DNA of 64,000 nt from GCA-2731375 sp964344935 (lineage in GTDB: Bacteria; Pseudomonadota; Alphaproteobacteria; GCA-2731375), in assembly GCA_964344935.1 (NCBI GenBank), contig CAYFPL010000002.1:682001-746000 (forward strand), given 5' to 3'. Shown piece by piece: positions 18,060 to 26,707 of the stretch. The stretch's first letter is position 1. The number at the start of each line of letters is the position of its first letter. The notes beneath the pieces are model-generated. The model did no database searches. It was not told the origin of the DNA and saw only the letters and a program-made list of their open reading frames with translations. A program made the translations under genes and the position numbers.

Positions 18060-18254
18060 GATGTATCGAAAGCTCAGAGTTCGCGGCCACTGATGGTAAT
18101 GGCTTCAGACGCGGCCATAACCTTTGATATTGGCGCACAGAGCCCGACCTTAAGAAACGAGCAACACAAAAAGGATCGGCATGGCAAGTGACGACCGACA
18201 TAGCGAGACCGCTTCGGCCTGAGCAATAATGCAAGCCAAAGCCGGAAATCACTA

Positions 18255-18270
18255 TTCCCTACATAGGGAA
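18255..18270. promoter_or_regulatory. Perfect palindrome upstream of the FecR-like/cyclase operon
   Basis: TTCCCTA-CA-TAGGGAA, seven-base perfect arms with a two-base centre, ends 17 bases before the ATG of the exported FecR-like protein. Short, dyad-symmetric and between the likely promoter and start, it looks like an operator. I do not know the regulator. No ORF covers it. Confidence 0.4.
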
Positions 18271-18287
18271 ATCGGCAATGTGTTAGC

Positions 18288-19046
18288 ATGACAAAAGGGC
18301 GGAATGATCTCATGTTGCTCGTACAGGAGAACAAGCTCGTGCGTTTCTTTACGTTTTTCTTTGCTCCCATGGCAATGATAATGACTGTCCTTGGCACCGG
18401 CGGCCCGGCCAACAGCCAGGAATCTGGTGCCCCCACTGCCATTGTCGAGGAAATTGAGGCCGCGGATACAGAGATCCAATTCATGGACCTGTTGTTGCCG
18501 GGACAGGTAATCAAGCTGGGCCGGAACGGCAAGGTTACCTTGAGCTATTTCGATTCCTGCACCAATGAGGAGATCGTCGGCGGCAGCGTGACCGTCGGCA
18601 AAGAGAAGAGCATTGTCGTCGGATCCAAGGTCACAGTTAAGAAATCGGATGACTGCCACAAGGGCGATTTCGTGCTCAAGACAGCTTCGGCGCAATCGGC
18701 TGCGGCCGTCGTCTTTAGGGGCCGGAAACCCAATGCCGAGAAAAAGGTGAAAGCAAAATCGTCACCACCGCCGAAACGGGTTTTGATGAGCACGCAACCG
18801 GTCATTCTTTTCCTTGGCAAATCGCCCAAATCCGTCCAGCTGGGCGACATATTCGGGCTTGATGTGACCAAACTGCCGGCGGAGAATGCCCGCATAGATT
18901 TTTACGAACGCGGCATCACCTTGGAGAATGACAAGACCTATGTCGTCGAAATGGATGATGAAAAGGTCTACCTCCAAATCGCGGCTGATGCGGTGGCGGG
19001 TCAAGGGCCCTTGCTGCGCCGCGCTGTGATCCTTGATCTACGTTAA
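18288..19046 (+). CDS. Exported FecR-like protein partnered with CHASE2 cyclase
   Basis: 252 residues with an N-terminal hydrophobic segment (about residues 16-38) followed by ANSQE, a likely signal peptide or anchor. The mature part has a FecR-like beta segment: VIKLGRNGKVTLSYFDSCTNEEIVGG resembles the short-repeat beta fold that reads a two-valued surface. A Cys pair sits around 86 and 117. A second domain begins near residue 160 with PPPKRV. The next gene, a CHASE2 cyclase, overlaps it by 14 bp. In other proteobacteria FecR-like and CHASE2-cyclase genes are paired, and the exported protein probably signals to the CHASE2 sensor. Confidence 0.65.
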   Translation: MTKGRNDLMLLVQENKLVRFFTFFFAPMAMIMTVLGTGGPANSQESGAPTAIVEEIEAADTEIQFMDLLLPGQVIKLGRNGKVTLSYFDSCTNEEIVGGSVTVGKEKSIVVGSKVTVKKSDDCHKGDFVLKTASAQSAAAVVFRGRKPNAEKKVKAKSSPPPKRVLMSTQPVILFLGKSPKSVQLGDIFGLDVTKLPAENARIDFYERGITLENDKTYVVEMDDEKVYLQIAADAVAGQGPLLRRAVILDLR

Positions 19047-21156
19047 ACGTCACGCCTTTGCGGTGATCGCATCTGTGGTGATCACACTGGTGCTCCATGT
19101 TGGCGACCTCAATATGAGGTTGAAGCATTGGTCGATCGACTTCGGGCATTGGATATCCCATCTCTTGCCCGAACAGCCCACGAGTGATCTGGCCCCGGCC
19201 GTCATCATCGGTTTTGACGAGGCGACCTATCTACGGCAACCCTTTGCGGGAACGCCGCGGGTGCTGTGGACACCGCAAATTGGTGAAATATTTCAGGCGG
19301 TTCTCGACAGCGGCGCCCTGGGCATCGGCCTTGACGTGGTTTTCCCGACTTCGCCGACAAAATTCGTCGCAAACAAGCAGTACGAAAAACCATATATCCA
19401 GGCACTCAGACGGGGACGTAAGGAAGGCAGCGTCGTGATCGGTGCGCTCGACATTGGCGGCGAGAAGTCCCTGGTTCCAACGCCCTTGCAGACTTGGGCG
19501 GTCGGAAAACCCAACATCCGCTCCCTCAATGTCACCCTCGACAGCGACGCCATTATCCGCAGCGTTCCCCGCGATGTGCCCCTCAGGGATCGCGACAACA
19601 GGATTCGATTAGAGAAGGCGTTCGCAGCGGAAATCGCGAACCGATACCAGAACAGCTGGCGTCGTGGCATCAAGGCAAAGCCGACTCCGCTGCCGCCGAC
19701 ACCTCAATCATGGCTATTCGAACGCCAAGATGACCTGATACTGCGCTTCCCCACCCGGCAGGACAGCTTTCCGGCCTATTCCTTCGTCGATATCTGGCAT
19801 TGCTACAAGAACGGCAACGTCGACTATCTCAAGCGGCATTTCGATGGAAAGATCGTTCTGTTCGGTACATTGCTGAACACGGAAGACCGCAAGATCACGT
19901 CCGGCCGCCTGATCTCTGATCATCTGCAGGGCAATACAGCGCCACGTTGCACGGGCTCGGCAACCCCTGCCCCGTCTACCCCGTCTGATTTGACTCAAAC
20001 CATTTCAGGTATCTTCGTACAGGCCACAGTCATCGACAATATTCTCAACAACCGCGACCTGCAGTTGGCGCACCAATACGTCGGTTACACCATGACGCTC
20101 TTGATCTCGGTCCTGGGCGCCCTGGCAATTTCGATCTTCGCCCTGCCTACGGCTCTGGCCACGTGTGCGGGTTTGCTCTGCCTAGTCAGCCTAAGCTTTG
20201 TCGTCAATTTCGAGAGTTCACTGGTGCTGCCATTTCTGCTCCCCAGTCTGGCGCTGGGACTGACGGTTATGGCGGTCTATCCATACCGTACTTTCGTTTC
20301 CGAAAAGAGCGGACGTAGCCTGAAAAAGGTCTTCGCCAACTATGTTTCGCCCAACCTGGCGGAAGAGATTATGGCGGACCCCGACGCCGTTGGCCCCGGC
20401 GGCACGCGCCGGGAGGCGACATTTCTGTTCACCGACCTCGAGAACTTCACCAATATGGTCGAAAGCAACGATCCAGAGGAAACCCTTGAAGAACTGAACC
20501 ATTACATGGGCGGGATGATCCGCATCGCCCTGGACCATGGCGGCACCATCGACAAGATCATCGGCGATGCGCTGGTCTGTATGTTTGGCGCCCCCGTAGC
20601 GCAGGAAGATCATGCCGAACGGGCCACTCGCTGCGCACTGGCCCTGGATGAATACGCCCAGCAGTTCAGACAGCGTCCACAGGCCAAGAAACTGGGATTC
20701 ATGCGGACACGGATCGGCATCAATACAGGCGAAGCCATCATCGGCAACAACGGTGGTGACATTTTCTTTGACTATACCGGTCTGGGCGACGTCGTGAATA
20801 CGGCGGCGCGGCTTGAAGGCATCAACAAGTATCTCGATACCCGTATCTGCATCAGCGGTTCCACCCACGAACAATGCCCCGATATCCTGGCACGCGAAAC
20901 GGGCAAGGTGCAGTTGAAGGGCAAAAAGGAACTTGTCCAGACATTCGAGCCCTTGACGGAAAATGACCGGGATTCTGATTGGCTGACAACTTACCGGGAT
21001 GCATTCTCCGCCCTGGATCGGGGCGATACCGCCAGTGCCAAAGAACTGTTCGAAAAGGCGAGCGAATTGCGCGGCGGCGATCCGATCTGCGCCTATCACC
21101 TGCAACGACTGCAGGACGGCGCCAAAGATACGGTCATCGTTTTCGACAGCAAATAG
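19033..21156 (+). CDS. CHASE2 domain-containing class III adenylate/guanylate cyclase
   Basis: 707 residues from a TTG at 19033 that overlaps the FecR-like gene by 14 bp; the following membrane helix (residues 6-24) needs this start. A periplasmic CHASE2 domain spans about 30-345, followed by about three membrane helices (roughly 350-425). The cytoplasmic catalytic domain is at about 455-640: metal-binding FTDLENFT, GDALV, and the G-L-G-D-V-V-N-T-A-A-R-L strand with the conserved Asn and Arg. A short C-terminal helical repeat (TYRDAFSALDRGDTASAKEL) looks TPR-like. It makes cAMP or cGMP from NTP in response to an extracytoplasmic signal; the sequence does not decide which. Confidence 0.92.
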   Translation: MIYVKRHAFAVIASVVITLVLHVGDLNMRLKHWSIDFGHWISHLLPEQPTSDLAPAVIIGFDEATYLRQPFAGTPRVLWTPQIGEIFQAVLDSGALGIGLDVVFPTSPTKFVANKQYEKPYIQALRRGRKEGSVVIGALDIGGEKSLVPTPLQTWAVGKPNIRSLNVTLDSDAIIRSVPRDVPLRDRDNRIRLEKAFAAEIANRYQNSWRRGIKAKPTPLPPTPQSWLFERQDDLILRFPTRQDSFPAYSFVDIWHCYKNGNVDYLKRHFDGKIVLFGTLLNTEDRKITSGRLISDHLQGNTAPRCTGSATPAPSTPSDLTQTISGIFVQATVIDNILNNRDLQLAHQYVGYTMTLLISVLGALAISIFALPTALATCAGLLCLVSLSFVVNFESSLVLPFLLPSLALGLTVMAVYPYRTFVSEKSGRSLKKVFANYVSPNLAEEIMADPDAVGPGGTRREATFLFTDLENFTNMVESNDPEETLEELNHYMGGMIRIALDHGGTIDKIIGDALVCMFGAPVAQEDHAERATRCALALDEYAQQFRQRPQAKKLGFMRTRIGINTGEAIIGNNGGDIFFDYTGLGDVVNTAARLEGINKYLDTRICISGSTHEQCPDILARETGKVQLKGKKELVQTFEPLTENDRDSDWLTTYRDAFSALDRGDTASAKELFEKASELRGGDPICAYHLQRLQDGAKDTVIVFDSK

Positions 21157-21250
21157 ACTGCCAATCATATCCAGGTTTCGAGAGCACGGCATGGATGCTA
21201 GGCTTTGGGCACCAATGGGGATCACATAACAAAACAACATCGGAGGAGAT

Positions 21251-21709
21251 ATGTCGGGCAAGTTTGATTTTGACACCAGCAACATTGATTGGACGCATTT
21301 CGAGGGCAGTTCCCGCTTCGACTACCCAATCGACTACGCAATTACCGTGCTGGCAGCGCAGCCGGAGCTGGGCGCTATCGATTTGCTGGTGAAATGGGCG
21401 CCAAATGCCTATTGCCATTTCCACCGGCATCTAGCCGCCACCACGACATTGGTGCTCGAAGGGGAGCAGCACATAAAGGAAATCGGCAAGGATGGGGAAG
21501 TGACCAAGACCCTGGTGCGCAAGGCTGGGGATTATGCCCGCAGTTCCGGCGGTGATGTACATATGGAGCGCGCCGGACCGGACGGTCTGTTGGTGTTTTT
21601 TGCCATGCAGTCCCCGGACGGACGGCTGTTCGAAACCATGGACAAAGACCTCAATGTTCTGTCCACCGCCACGATCGAGAATTCCCAGGCCGGACGCTTC
21701 AAGGACTAG
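21251..21709 (+). CDS. Cupin-domain protein (2,4'-dihydroxyacetophenone dioxygenase-like)
   Basis: 152 residues, one beta-barrel cupin domain. The metal-binding pattern AYCHFHRHLAATTTLVLEG has a cluster of His with the G-E-Q-H strand that follows; the second cupin motif (DVHMERAGPDGLLVFF) contains the last His. Ribosome site GGAGGAG lies directly upstream of the ATG. Members bind Fe or Mn and act as dioxygenases, isomerases or sensors. It sits 9 bp upstream of the amidohydrolase gene, so the two are co-expressed and probably act on one substrate. Confidence 0.75.
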   Translation: MSGKFDFDTSNIDWTHFEGSSRFDYPIDYAITVLAAQPELGAIDLLVKWAPNAYCHFHRHLAATTTLVLEGEQHIKEIGKDGEVTKTLVRKAGDYARSSGGDVHMERAGPDGLLVFFAMQSPDGRLFETMDKDLNVLSTATIENSQAGRFKD

Positions 21710-21718
21710 GGGACCATC

Positions 21719-22885
21719 ATGAACCCACTGATTTCGGCCGACAGCCATGTCGTGGAATCTGCCGAGGTCTTTGCCGGCCTGGCCGAACGGTTCGGTGACG
21801 AAGCACCCCGGGTCATGGACACCGAAGACCAGGTCGATGCCATCGTCATACCGAGCCGCGGCCTGCAGGGCACCGGTGCCGGCCGCTTGGGTCTGGCGGG
21901 CCTCCGGTTGCGGGAGGGCGCCAATCTGGTGCGCCGCACTGGCCGCAAGCCGGAAGTGGATGACCTGACGGATCCGGCGATCGTCGAGATCCTCGAACAG
22001 GGTTTTGCCGGCTTGCGGGAGGGCATCCGCTCCGGCGCTGCCCGGCATCAGGATCAGGATGCCGACGGCATTGCCATGGAACTCCTCTATCCCGGCTATT
22101 TCGCCATGTTCAGCCTGCCCAATGTGGAATTGCTGGTGGCATGTCAGAAGAACTACAACGATTGGGTGTTCGACTATGCCGCCGACGGACGCGGTCGCCT
22201 CCAGGGCCTGGCTGCCTTGCCGGTGCAGGACCTCGATGCGGCCGTGGCGGAGCTCAAGCGTGTCATCGCTAAGGGCTTCAAGGGTGTTTGCATCCCCTGC
22301 ACCTCGCCAGCCGAGGCGCCCTATTCCGACGCTCGCTATGACCCCATTTGGGCCGTGGCCCAGGAAGCCGGCATCCCGGTTTCTATGCATGTGGGCTGCA
22401 ATGCCTATGTCCCGGAACATCTGCGGCCGGTGCCGCCCGACCCACTGGCCGCCTATGCCGGCTCTGCCGCGAATATGCAACGGACATTGGTGGAACTGAT
22501 TTGTCGGGGTGTAGCAGAAAGATTTCCCAAACTGAATTTCGTCGTCAGCGAATTCAACGCCGGTTGGCTGGCCCATTGGCTGGACCGTCTGGACCAAGGC
22601 GTAGCGCGCGAAAACCGCTTTGGCCGAGAGCCATTCATGGATGCCCGTCCGCTGGAAATCTGGCGGCGCCAATTCTTCGCCACCATCGAGGACGACCGCG
22701 CCGCCATTCTGACCCGGGATATCCTAGGCGTAGAAACTTTGATGTGGGGCGCGGACTATCCCCATTCGGATTCCACCTGGCCCTGCTCCCGCGAAGTCTT
22801 AGGCGAGATCATGGCGGACGTACCGCAAGAGGATGTGGCCAAGATCACCCGCCACAACGTGGCGGCGCTGTACGGACTGGACTAG
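21719..22885 (+). CDS. Amidohydrolase of the ACMSD/2-amino-3-carboxymuconate decarboxylase type
   Basis: 388 residues. N-terminal SADSHVVES is the metal-binding H-x-E/D-like first strand of these TIM barrels (ADSHxxE, so the second His is Val). Further metal positions are HVGCNAYVP and GADYPHSDS, the latter with the conserved D-Y-P-H-S/D motif. Enzymes of this group are Zn-dependent decarboxylases or hydrolases on aromatic or dicarbonyl substrates. It overlaps the next, convergent gene by the 4 bp of two back-to-back TAG stops (CTAG at 22882-22885). Confidence 0.85.
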   Translation: MNPLISADSHVVESAEVFAGLAERFGDEAPRVMDTEDQVDAIVIPSRGLQGTGAGRLGLAGLRLREGANLVRRTGRKPEVDDLTDPAIVEILEQGFAGLREGIRSGAARHQDQDADGIAMELLYPGYFAMFSLPNVELLVACQKNYNDWVFDYAADGRGRLQGLAALPVQDLDAAVAELKRVIAKGFKGVCIPCTSPAEAPYSDARYDPIWAVAQEAGIPVSMHVGCNAYVPEHLRPVPPDPLAAYAGSAANMQRTLVELICRGVAERFPKLNFVVSEFNAGWLAHWLDRLDQGVARENRFGREPFMDARPLEIWRRQFFATIEDDRAAILTRDILGVETLMWGADYPHSDSTWPCSREVLGEIMADVPQEDVAKITRHNVAALYGLD

Positions 22886-25161
22886 GGCGTTTCGGTCTTG
22901 ACGATATTGGCCTCGTAAAGGGCCTGGATTTCCTCTGCATCAAAGCCCACTTCGTGCAGCGTCAGGTCGGTTTGCTCGCCTAGCAGCGGCGTGGGTCTTA
23001 ACTCGCGATCGAGTGTGTTGCCGAACCGGATATAGCGGTAGGCGACGGAAAGACGGCCGGCTGTCGGGTGCCGGACCGTTGCCACCATGTCGTTCTCCAG
23101 TGTGTGGGGATCATCGAGAAACAATTCGCTGTCGCCGGCCTGGGCCTCGGCGGCCGGAACGCCTGCTGCCTTCAGGGCCGACAGAGTTTCGTCCAGACGG
23201 CGTGAGGCCAGGGCCGCTGCCAGCGCCTGGGCCAAAGGCGTTTCGTTCGGGTGGCCGTCGGCGGTCTCTTCAACCAATGCTACCTTCGCCACATTACACA
23301 ATGCGCGGCGTTGTACGTCGTCATCGGCGGCGACATAGATCCAACCATCGCGCAACTGGAAAAGACGATGGAACGGGTTCAGACCATACTGGTCTCGGTC
23401 GGCCAGTGGCCGTTCGGGCCGGCCGTCGTATTCTGAAAACCAGGCCGACGAAAGCAGTACTGCGCCATTCAAAAGGTTGCTGTACACCCGCTGCACGGTG
23501 CCGTGCCTGGTGCGTGCATAAAGCGCCAGAACCGTGCCCAGAGCACCCATGGCACCGGTGGTATAATCCGTGGGCGCCAATTGTGCCGGGAACACCGGCT
23601 GATTGTCGGCCCCTCCCTGGGCGCGCGACATGCCCATAAGCGCCTGCGCCAACGGATCAATACCGGGCCGTTTTGCATAGGGACCCGTTGGTCCATACCC
23701 TGTCAGGTGAGTTTCGATCAGGTTCGGATTGATCTCTGGGCCGATGCCCATGCGGGCGGTGGCGCCGGGACGCAGATTTGCCAGCAAAGCGTCGCACGAG
23801 GCGGCAATCCGCTGCACCACCTCGCGGCCCCGTTCGGTACCGGTATCTACCGAGACCGAGCGTTTGTTGAAATTCAGGTTGTAGAAATAGGTGCGGCCAA
23901 TGGGCCGTGAGAGATCGCCCGTATGTGGTTCCAGTTTGATCACCTCGGCGCCCAGATCGGCCAACAGACGGCCGCCGGTCGGGCCGGCGATCAGATTGGT
24001 GATCTCCAGGATGCGCACGCCGTCCAGGGGTGGCGGGTTGTCGCCCTCTTCGTTCTGCACGTCATCGGCAATCTGATCCAGTGCGATGTTGGCATTGGCG
24101 GCCGCCCGCGGTCCGGTCACCGCCCCCGGGGTTTTGCTGAAAGCCAATGGCACGCCCATCTGCGTCACCGGGCCCCGGTCGGGGTCGTCCAGGGTCACCA
24201 CCATGCCATTGTGCATCACCTGGGGGTCCGTCATGCCGTCGCGGGTGCGCCGGGCCGGGGCAAAGGGCACATCCCCCGCCTCGAATGCGTTGGCCCATTC
24301 CGCCAGCGGCCTTGTGGCCATGACCCGCGTCAGGGTCTGACGCATTTCTTCCTCATCCTCTGGCGTCATGCCGCCGCCACCACCCATGAAACGCGGCTCG
24401 GCCACATAGTCACCTATACCCATGATCTCGGCAGCGGCGGCGATGAAACGCAGATGCACGCAGCCCAGCTGCAGCCAATTGCCGTCGGAACATTCATAGA
24501 GGCTGTAAAATGGCGCACTGCCAGAGGGATGAGTTTGGAAGGTATGGCGGTCCAGATGCTCGCCGATCACCTTGGGGTGATAAAGCAGGGCGCCGGCCAT
24601 CATACTGGTTTCTACCGACCTGCCCCGGCCCGTCTTTTCCCGCGCCAATAGAGCCGACGCTATGCCCAGACAGGCCAGGATGGCCGAGCCCACAGTAGGC
24701 AGGGGATGCACCACATGCACCGGCGGCGGCCGAAAACCGGGCATGCCGCCCAGGACGCCCATGCGGGCAAGCACCAGATCTTCGATGGGCGGGTCGTCCT
24801 TGAGTGCCCCGTGCTTGCCATAGGCGGTCAAAGAACAGGTGACCAGGCGCGGTTTGATCGCCGCCAGGCGATCGTATGCCACCATCTTTTGGCGTGGGTC
24901 GCTTGGCGCAAAATCCTCAACCAGAACATCTGCCCCGGCGGTCAGGCTGTCGAACTTGTCGACATCAATGTCGAAATCAATCGCCGTGCGTTCCTTGCCC
25001 CGATCCCAGATGACAAAGCCGCCGTCCCGAAACAACGGTGCTTCCGGTTCTACCACCCGGATCACGCGGGCGCCTTGGTCACTAAAAATTTGGGTGGCCA
25101 GGGCCGCTGCCGGGCCGGTGCTCAGGTCGAGTATGGTGATCCCGTCCAGTATCGCGGGCAT
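22882..25161 (-). CDS. Tandem-fused CaiB/BaiF CoA-transferase
   Basis: 759 residues from the ATG at 25161. It contains two full type III CoA-transferase domains: one at about 1-365 (DGITILDLSTGPAAALATQIFSDQGARVIRVVEP) and one at about 375-759 (DGVRILEITNLIAGPTGGRLLADLGAEVIKLEP). Most family members are homodimers of one domain (about 400 aa), so the fusion is a covalent dimer. The catalytic-Asp position expected after the G-x-x-P-x-M motif is not obviously conserved in the first half (MLVEDFAPSDPRQKM), so one half may be structural. It moves CoA between carboxylates. It lies in a catabolic gene group convergent with the amidohydrolase. Confidence 0.86.
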   Translation of the reverse strand: MPAILDGITILDLSTGPAAALATQIFSDQGARVIRVVEPEAPLFRDGGFVIWDRGKERTAIDFDIDVDKFDSLTAGADVLVEDFAPSDPRQKMVAYDRLAAIKPRLVTCSLTAYGKHGALKDDPPIEDLVLARMGVLGGMPGFRPPPVHVVHPLPTVGSAILACLGIASALLAREKTGRGRSVETSMMAGALLYHPKVIGEHLDRHTFQTHPSGSAPFYSLYECSDGNWLQLGCVHLRFIAAAAEIMGIGDYVAEPRFMGGGGGMTPEDEEEMRQTLTRVMATRPLAEWANAFEAGDVPFAPARRTRDGMTDPQVMHNGMVVTLDDPDRGPVTQMGVPLAFSKTPGAVTGPRAAANANIALDQIADDVQNEEGDNPPPLDGVRILEITNLIAGPTGGRLLADLGAEVIKLEPHTGDLSRPIGRTYFYNLNFNKRSVSVDTGTERGREVVQRIAASCDALLANLRPGATARMGIGPEINPNLIETHLTGYGPTGPYAKRPGIDPLAQALMGMSRAQGGADNQPVFPAQLAPTDYTTGAMGALGTVLALYARTRHGTVQRVYSNLLNGAVLLSSAWFSEYDGRPERPLADRDQYGLNPFHRLFQLRDGWIYVAADDDVQRRALCNVAKVALVEETADGHPNETPLAQALAAALASRRLDETLSALKAAGVPAAEAQAGDSELFLDDPHTLENDMVATVRHPTAGRLSVAYRYIRFGNTLDRELRPTPLLGEQTDLTLHEVGFDAEEIQALYEANIVKTETP

Positions 25162-25211
25162 GGATGTTCCTGTACTTGATAATGCAGATGAATAGCTTGA
25201 CGGGTCGTCGA

Positions 25212-25607
25212 CTACAAAAGATCGACTCCGGCCTGGGCACAATCCTCGTCCTCCTGGCCAGTGCCGCCGCCGACGCCGCAGGCGCCCAGGACTTCGCCGT
25301 CCCGGAGGATGGGGACGGCGCCCTGGCCCATGATCATGGCACCGCCTGAATGGGCCGTGATGCCGCGGAACGTGGGATGATCGGCCCGTTCGGTGAGATC
25401 GCCGCTGGGCCGGCCGAAGGAGGCGGAGGCAATAGCCTTGCCTTGGCTGCCGTAAACGCCGGCCCACATGGCCCCGTCCATGCGCTGAAAGGCCACAAGC
25501 CGGCCGCCGGTGTCGCAGACCGAAACATTGATTTTGATGCCAAGCGCCTCCGCCTTGGCGATCGCGCCTTTGGCGATACGGTTGGCTTCCTCCAATGTCA
25601 GCGCCAT
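25212..25607 (-). CDS. GlcG/HbpS-like heme-binding-fold protein
   Basis: 131 residues from the ATG at 25607, preceded by GGGAGGAAG. The family pattern is clear: LTLEEANRIAKGAIAKAEALG, INVSVCDTGGRLVAFQRMDGA, KAIASASFGRPSG, and the C-terminal GEVLGACGVGGGTGQEDEDCAQAG. GlcG-type proteins are encoded in glycolate, diol and aromatic catabolic operons and have unclear roles (heme or corrinoid binding, or stabilising a substrate enzyme). Only 17 bp separate it from the luciferase-like gene, so it is in the same operon. Confidence 0.87.
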   Translation of the reverse strand: MALTLEEANRIAKGAIAKAEALGIKINVSVCDTGGRLVAFQRMDGAMWAGVYGSQGKAIASASFGRPSGDLTERADHPTFRGITAHSGGAMIMGQGAVPILRDGEVLGACGVGGGTGQEDEDCAQAGVDLL

Positions 25608-25624
25608 GGTGCTTCCTCCCTTGC

Positions 25625-26683
25625 CTACATCTTCGAGATGACGTTGTCGGCGAAATCCTCCGCCATGCGATATTGCTGGTTCAGGGGCGCGATGAAATTG
25701 ATCGCATCCAGCCCCTGGCGCTCCAATTCCCGCAACTGCTCGACGATTTCGTCCGGCTGGCCGGCGATACAGAATGTGCGGATCACGTCCGGCGTGATGA
25801 AGCGGGCCTCCTCCGGATCGAGGTAGCTGTAATGGCTTTCGTGCAGCTTCTGATGCTGGGTCGCCGCCGCCCGTTCGTTGTGGAAGGCCATATAGTCTTT
25901 CCAAATGGGCTTGATGTAATCGGGCGGATCGCCCCCGGTTTCCTTCACCCAATCCACCAGGAAATGCACGTTCGCCATGATGGACGAACCGCATTCGCCA
26001 ATGGCGCGTTCGGAATCCAATTCTTCGCCGGGCTCCAGCATCAGCATGTTGACCAATGCCGTGGTCTTGAAGCCGTCCAGATCGCGGCCTGACTTCGCCG
26101 CCCCCGTCCTTACGTTGTCCAAGGCCCAGGGGATGGTGCCGCCCCTGGGAATGCCCGTGATCAGGCCATCACCCAACTCGCCGGCCAGTGACTGGGCCCT
26201 GGGGCCAAATCCGGCCACGTGGATGGGGATATGATGGTCCAGATCCAGATAGCGCAGTTCCGTGTTCTGGAACCGGATCGGATGCGTCTCGCCATTCAGG
26301 GTGTAGTCCACCTCTTCCCCGTCCAATAGCGCGCGTACGACACGGATATATTCAGCGAACTGCTTGATGGTCGCCGGCCGCTGTCCCATGGTGCGCATGG
26401 CCGTGTTGCCCGTACCAATACCCATGAACGTGCGCCCCGGCGCCAGGCGGGCGATGGTGGCGATGCCGTTCGCGGCCACGGGTGCCAGGCGCAGACCTGG
26501 CACCGCCACGCCGGTACCGATGCGGATTTTCTGCGTCTGTTGCGCGATCAAGGCCAGCACCGCCCAGGGGTTGGAACGGATCATGTGGCTGTCGGTCACC
26601 CAGCAGAAGTCATAGCCGAGGTTTTCGGCATGGCGTACGAAACCGACCTCGTCAATCTTCGCGCAACTAACGCCGAACTCCAT
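25625..26683 (-). CDS. LLM class flavin-dependent oxidoreductase (luciferase-like monooxygenase)
   Basis: 352 residues, an (alpha/beta)8 luciferase-like fold. N-terminus MEFGVSCAKIDEVGFVRHAENLGYDFCWVTDSH and IGTGVAVPGLRLAPVAANGIATIARLAPGRTFMGIGTGN match the F420- or FMN-dependent bacterial luciferase superfamily, including the GIGTGN phosphate-binding region. It sits 24 bp from the thiolase-like gene. It could oxidise a substrate carbonyl or monooxygenate it; whether FMN or F420 is used cannot be read from the sequence. Confidence 0.87.
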   Translation of the reverse strand: MEFGVSCAKIDEVGFVRHAENLGYDFCWVTDSHMIRSNPWAVLALIAQQTQKIRIGTGVAVPGLRLAPVAANGIATIARLAPGRTFMGIGTGNTAMRTMGQRPATIKQFAEYIRVVRALLDGEEVDYTLNGETHPIRFQNTELRYLDLDHHIPIHVAGFGPRAQSLAGELGDGLITGIPRGGTIPWALDNVRTGAAKSGRDLDGFKTTALVNMLMLEPGEELDSERAIGECGSSIMANVHFLVDWVKETGGDPPDYIKPIWKDYMAFHNERAAATQHQKLHESHYSYLDPEEARFITPDVIRTFCIAGQPDEIVEQLRELERQGLDAINFIAPLNQQYRMAEDFADNVISKM

Positions 26684-26707
26684 GCTCCGCTCCCCCTATG
26701 GCATCGT

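Noticed and set aside
20218..21285. 355-codon minus-strand frame
   Set aside because: Opposite the cyclase catalytic domain; the real gene has clear metal and substrate motifs.
21431..22672. Long open frame on the minus strand (413 codons)
   Set aside because: Opposite the cupin and amidohydrolase genes, both of which have conserved motifs. The frame has no family pattern and arises from G+C-rich codon bias.
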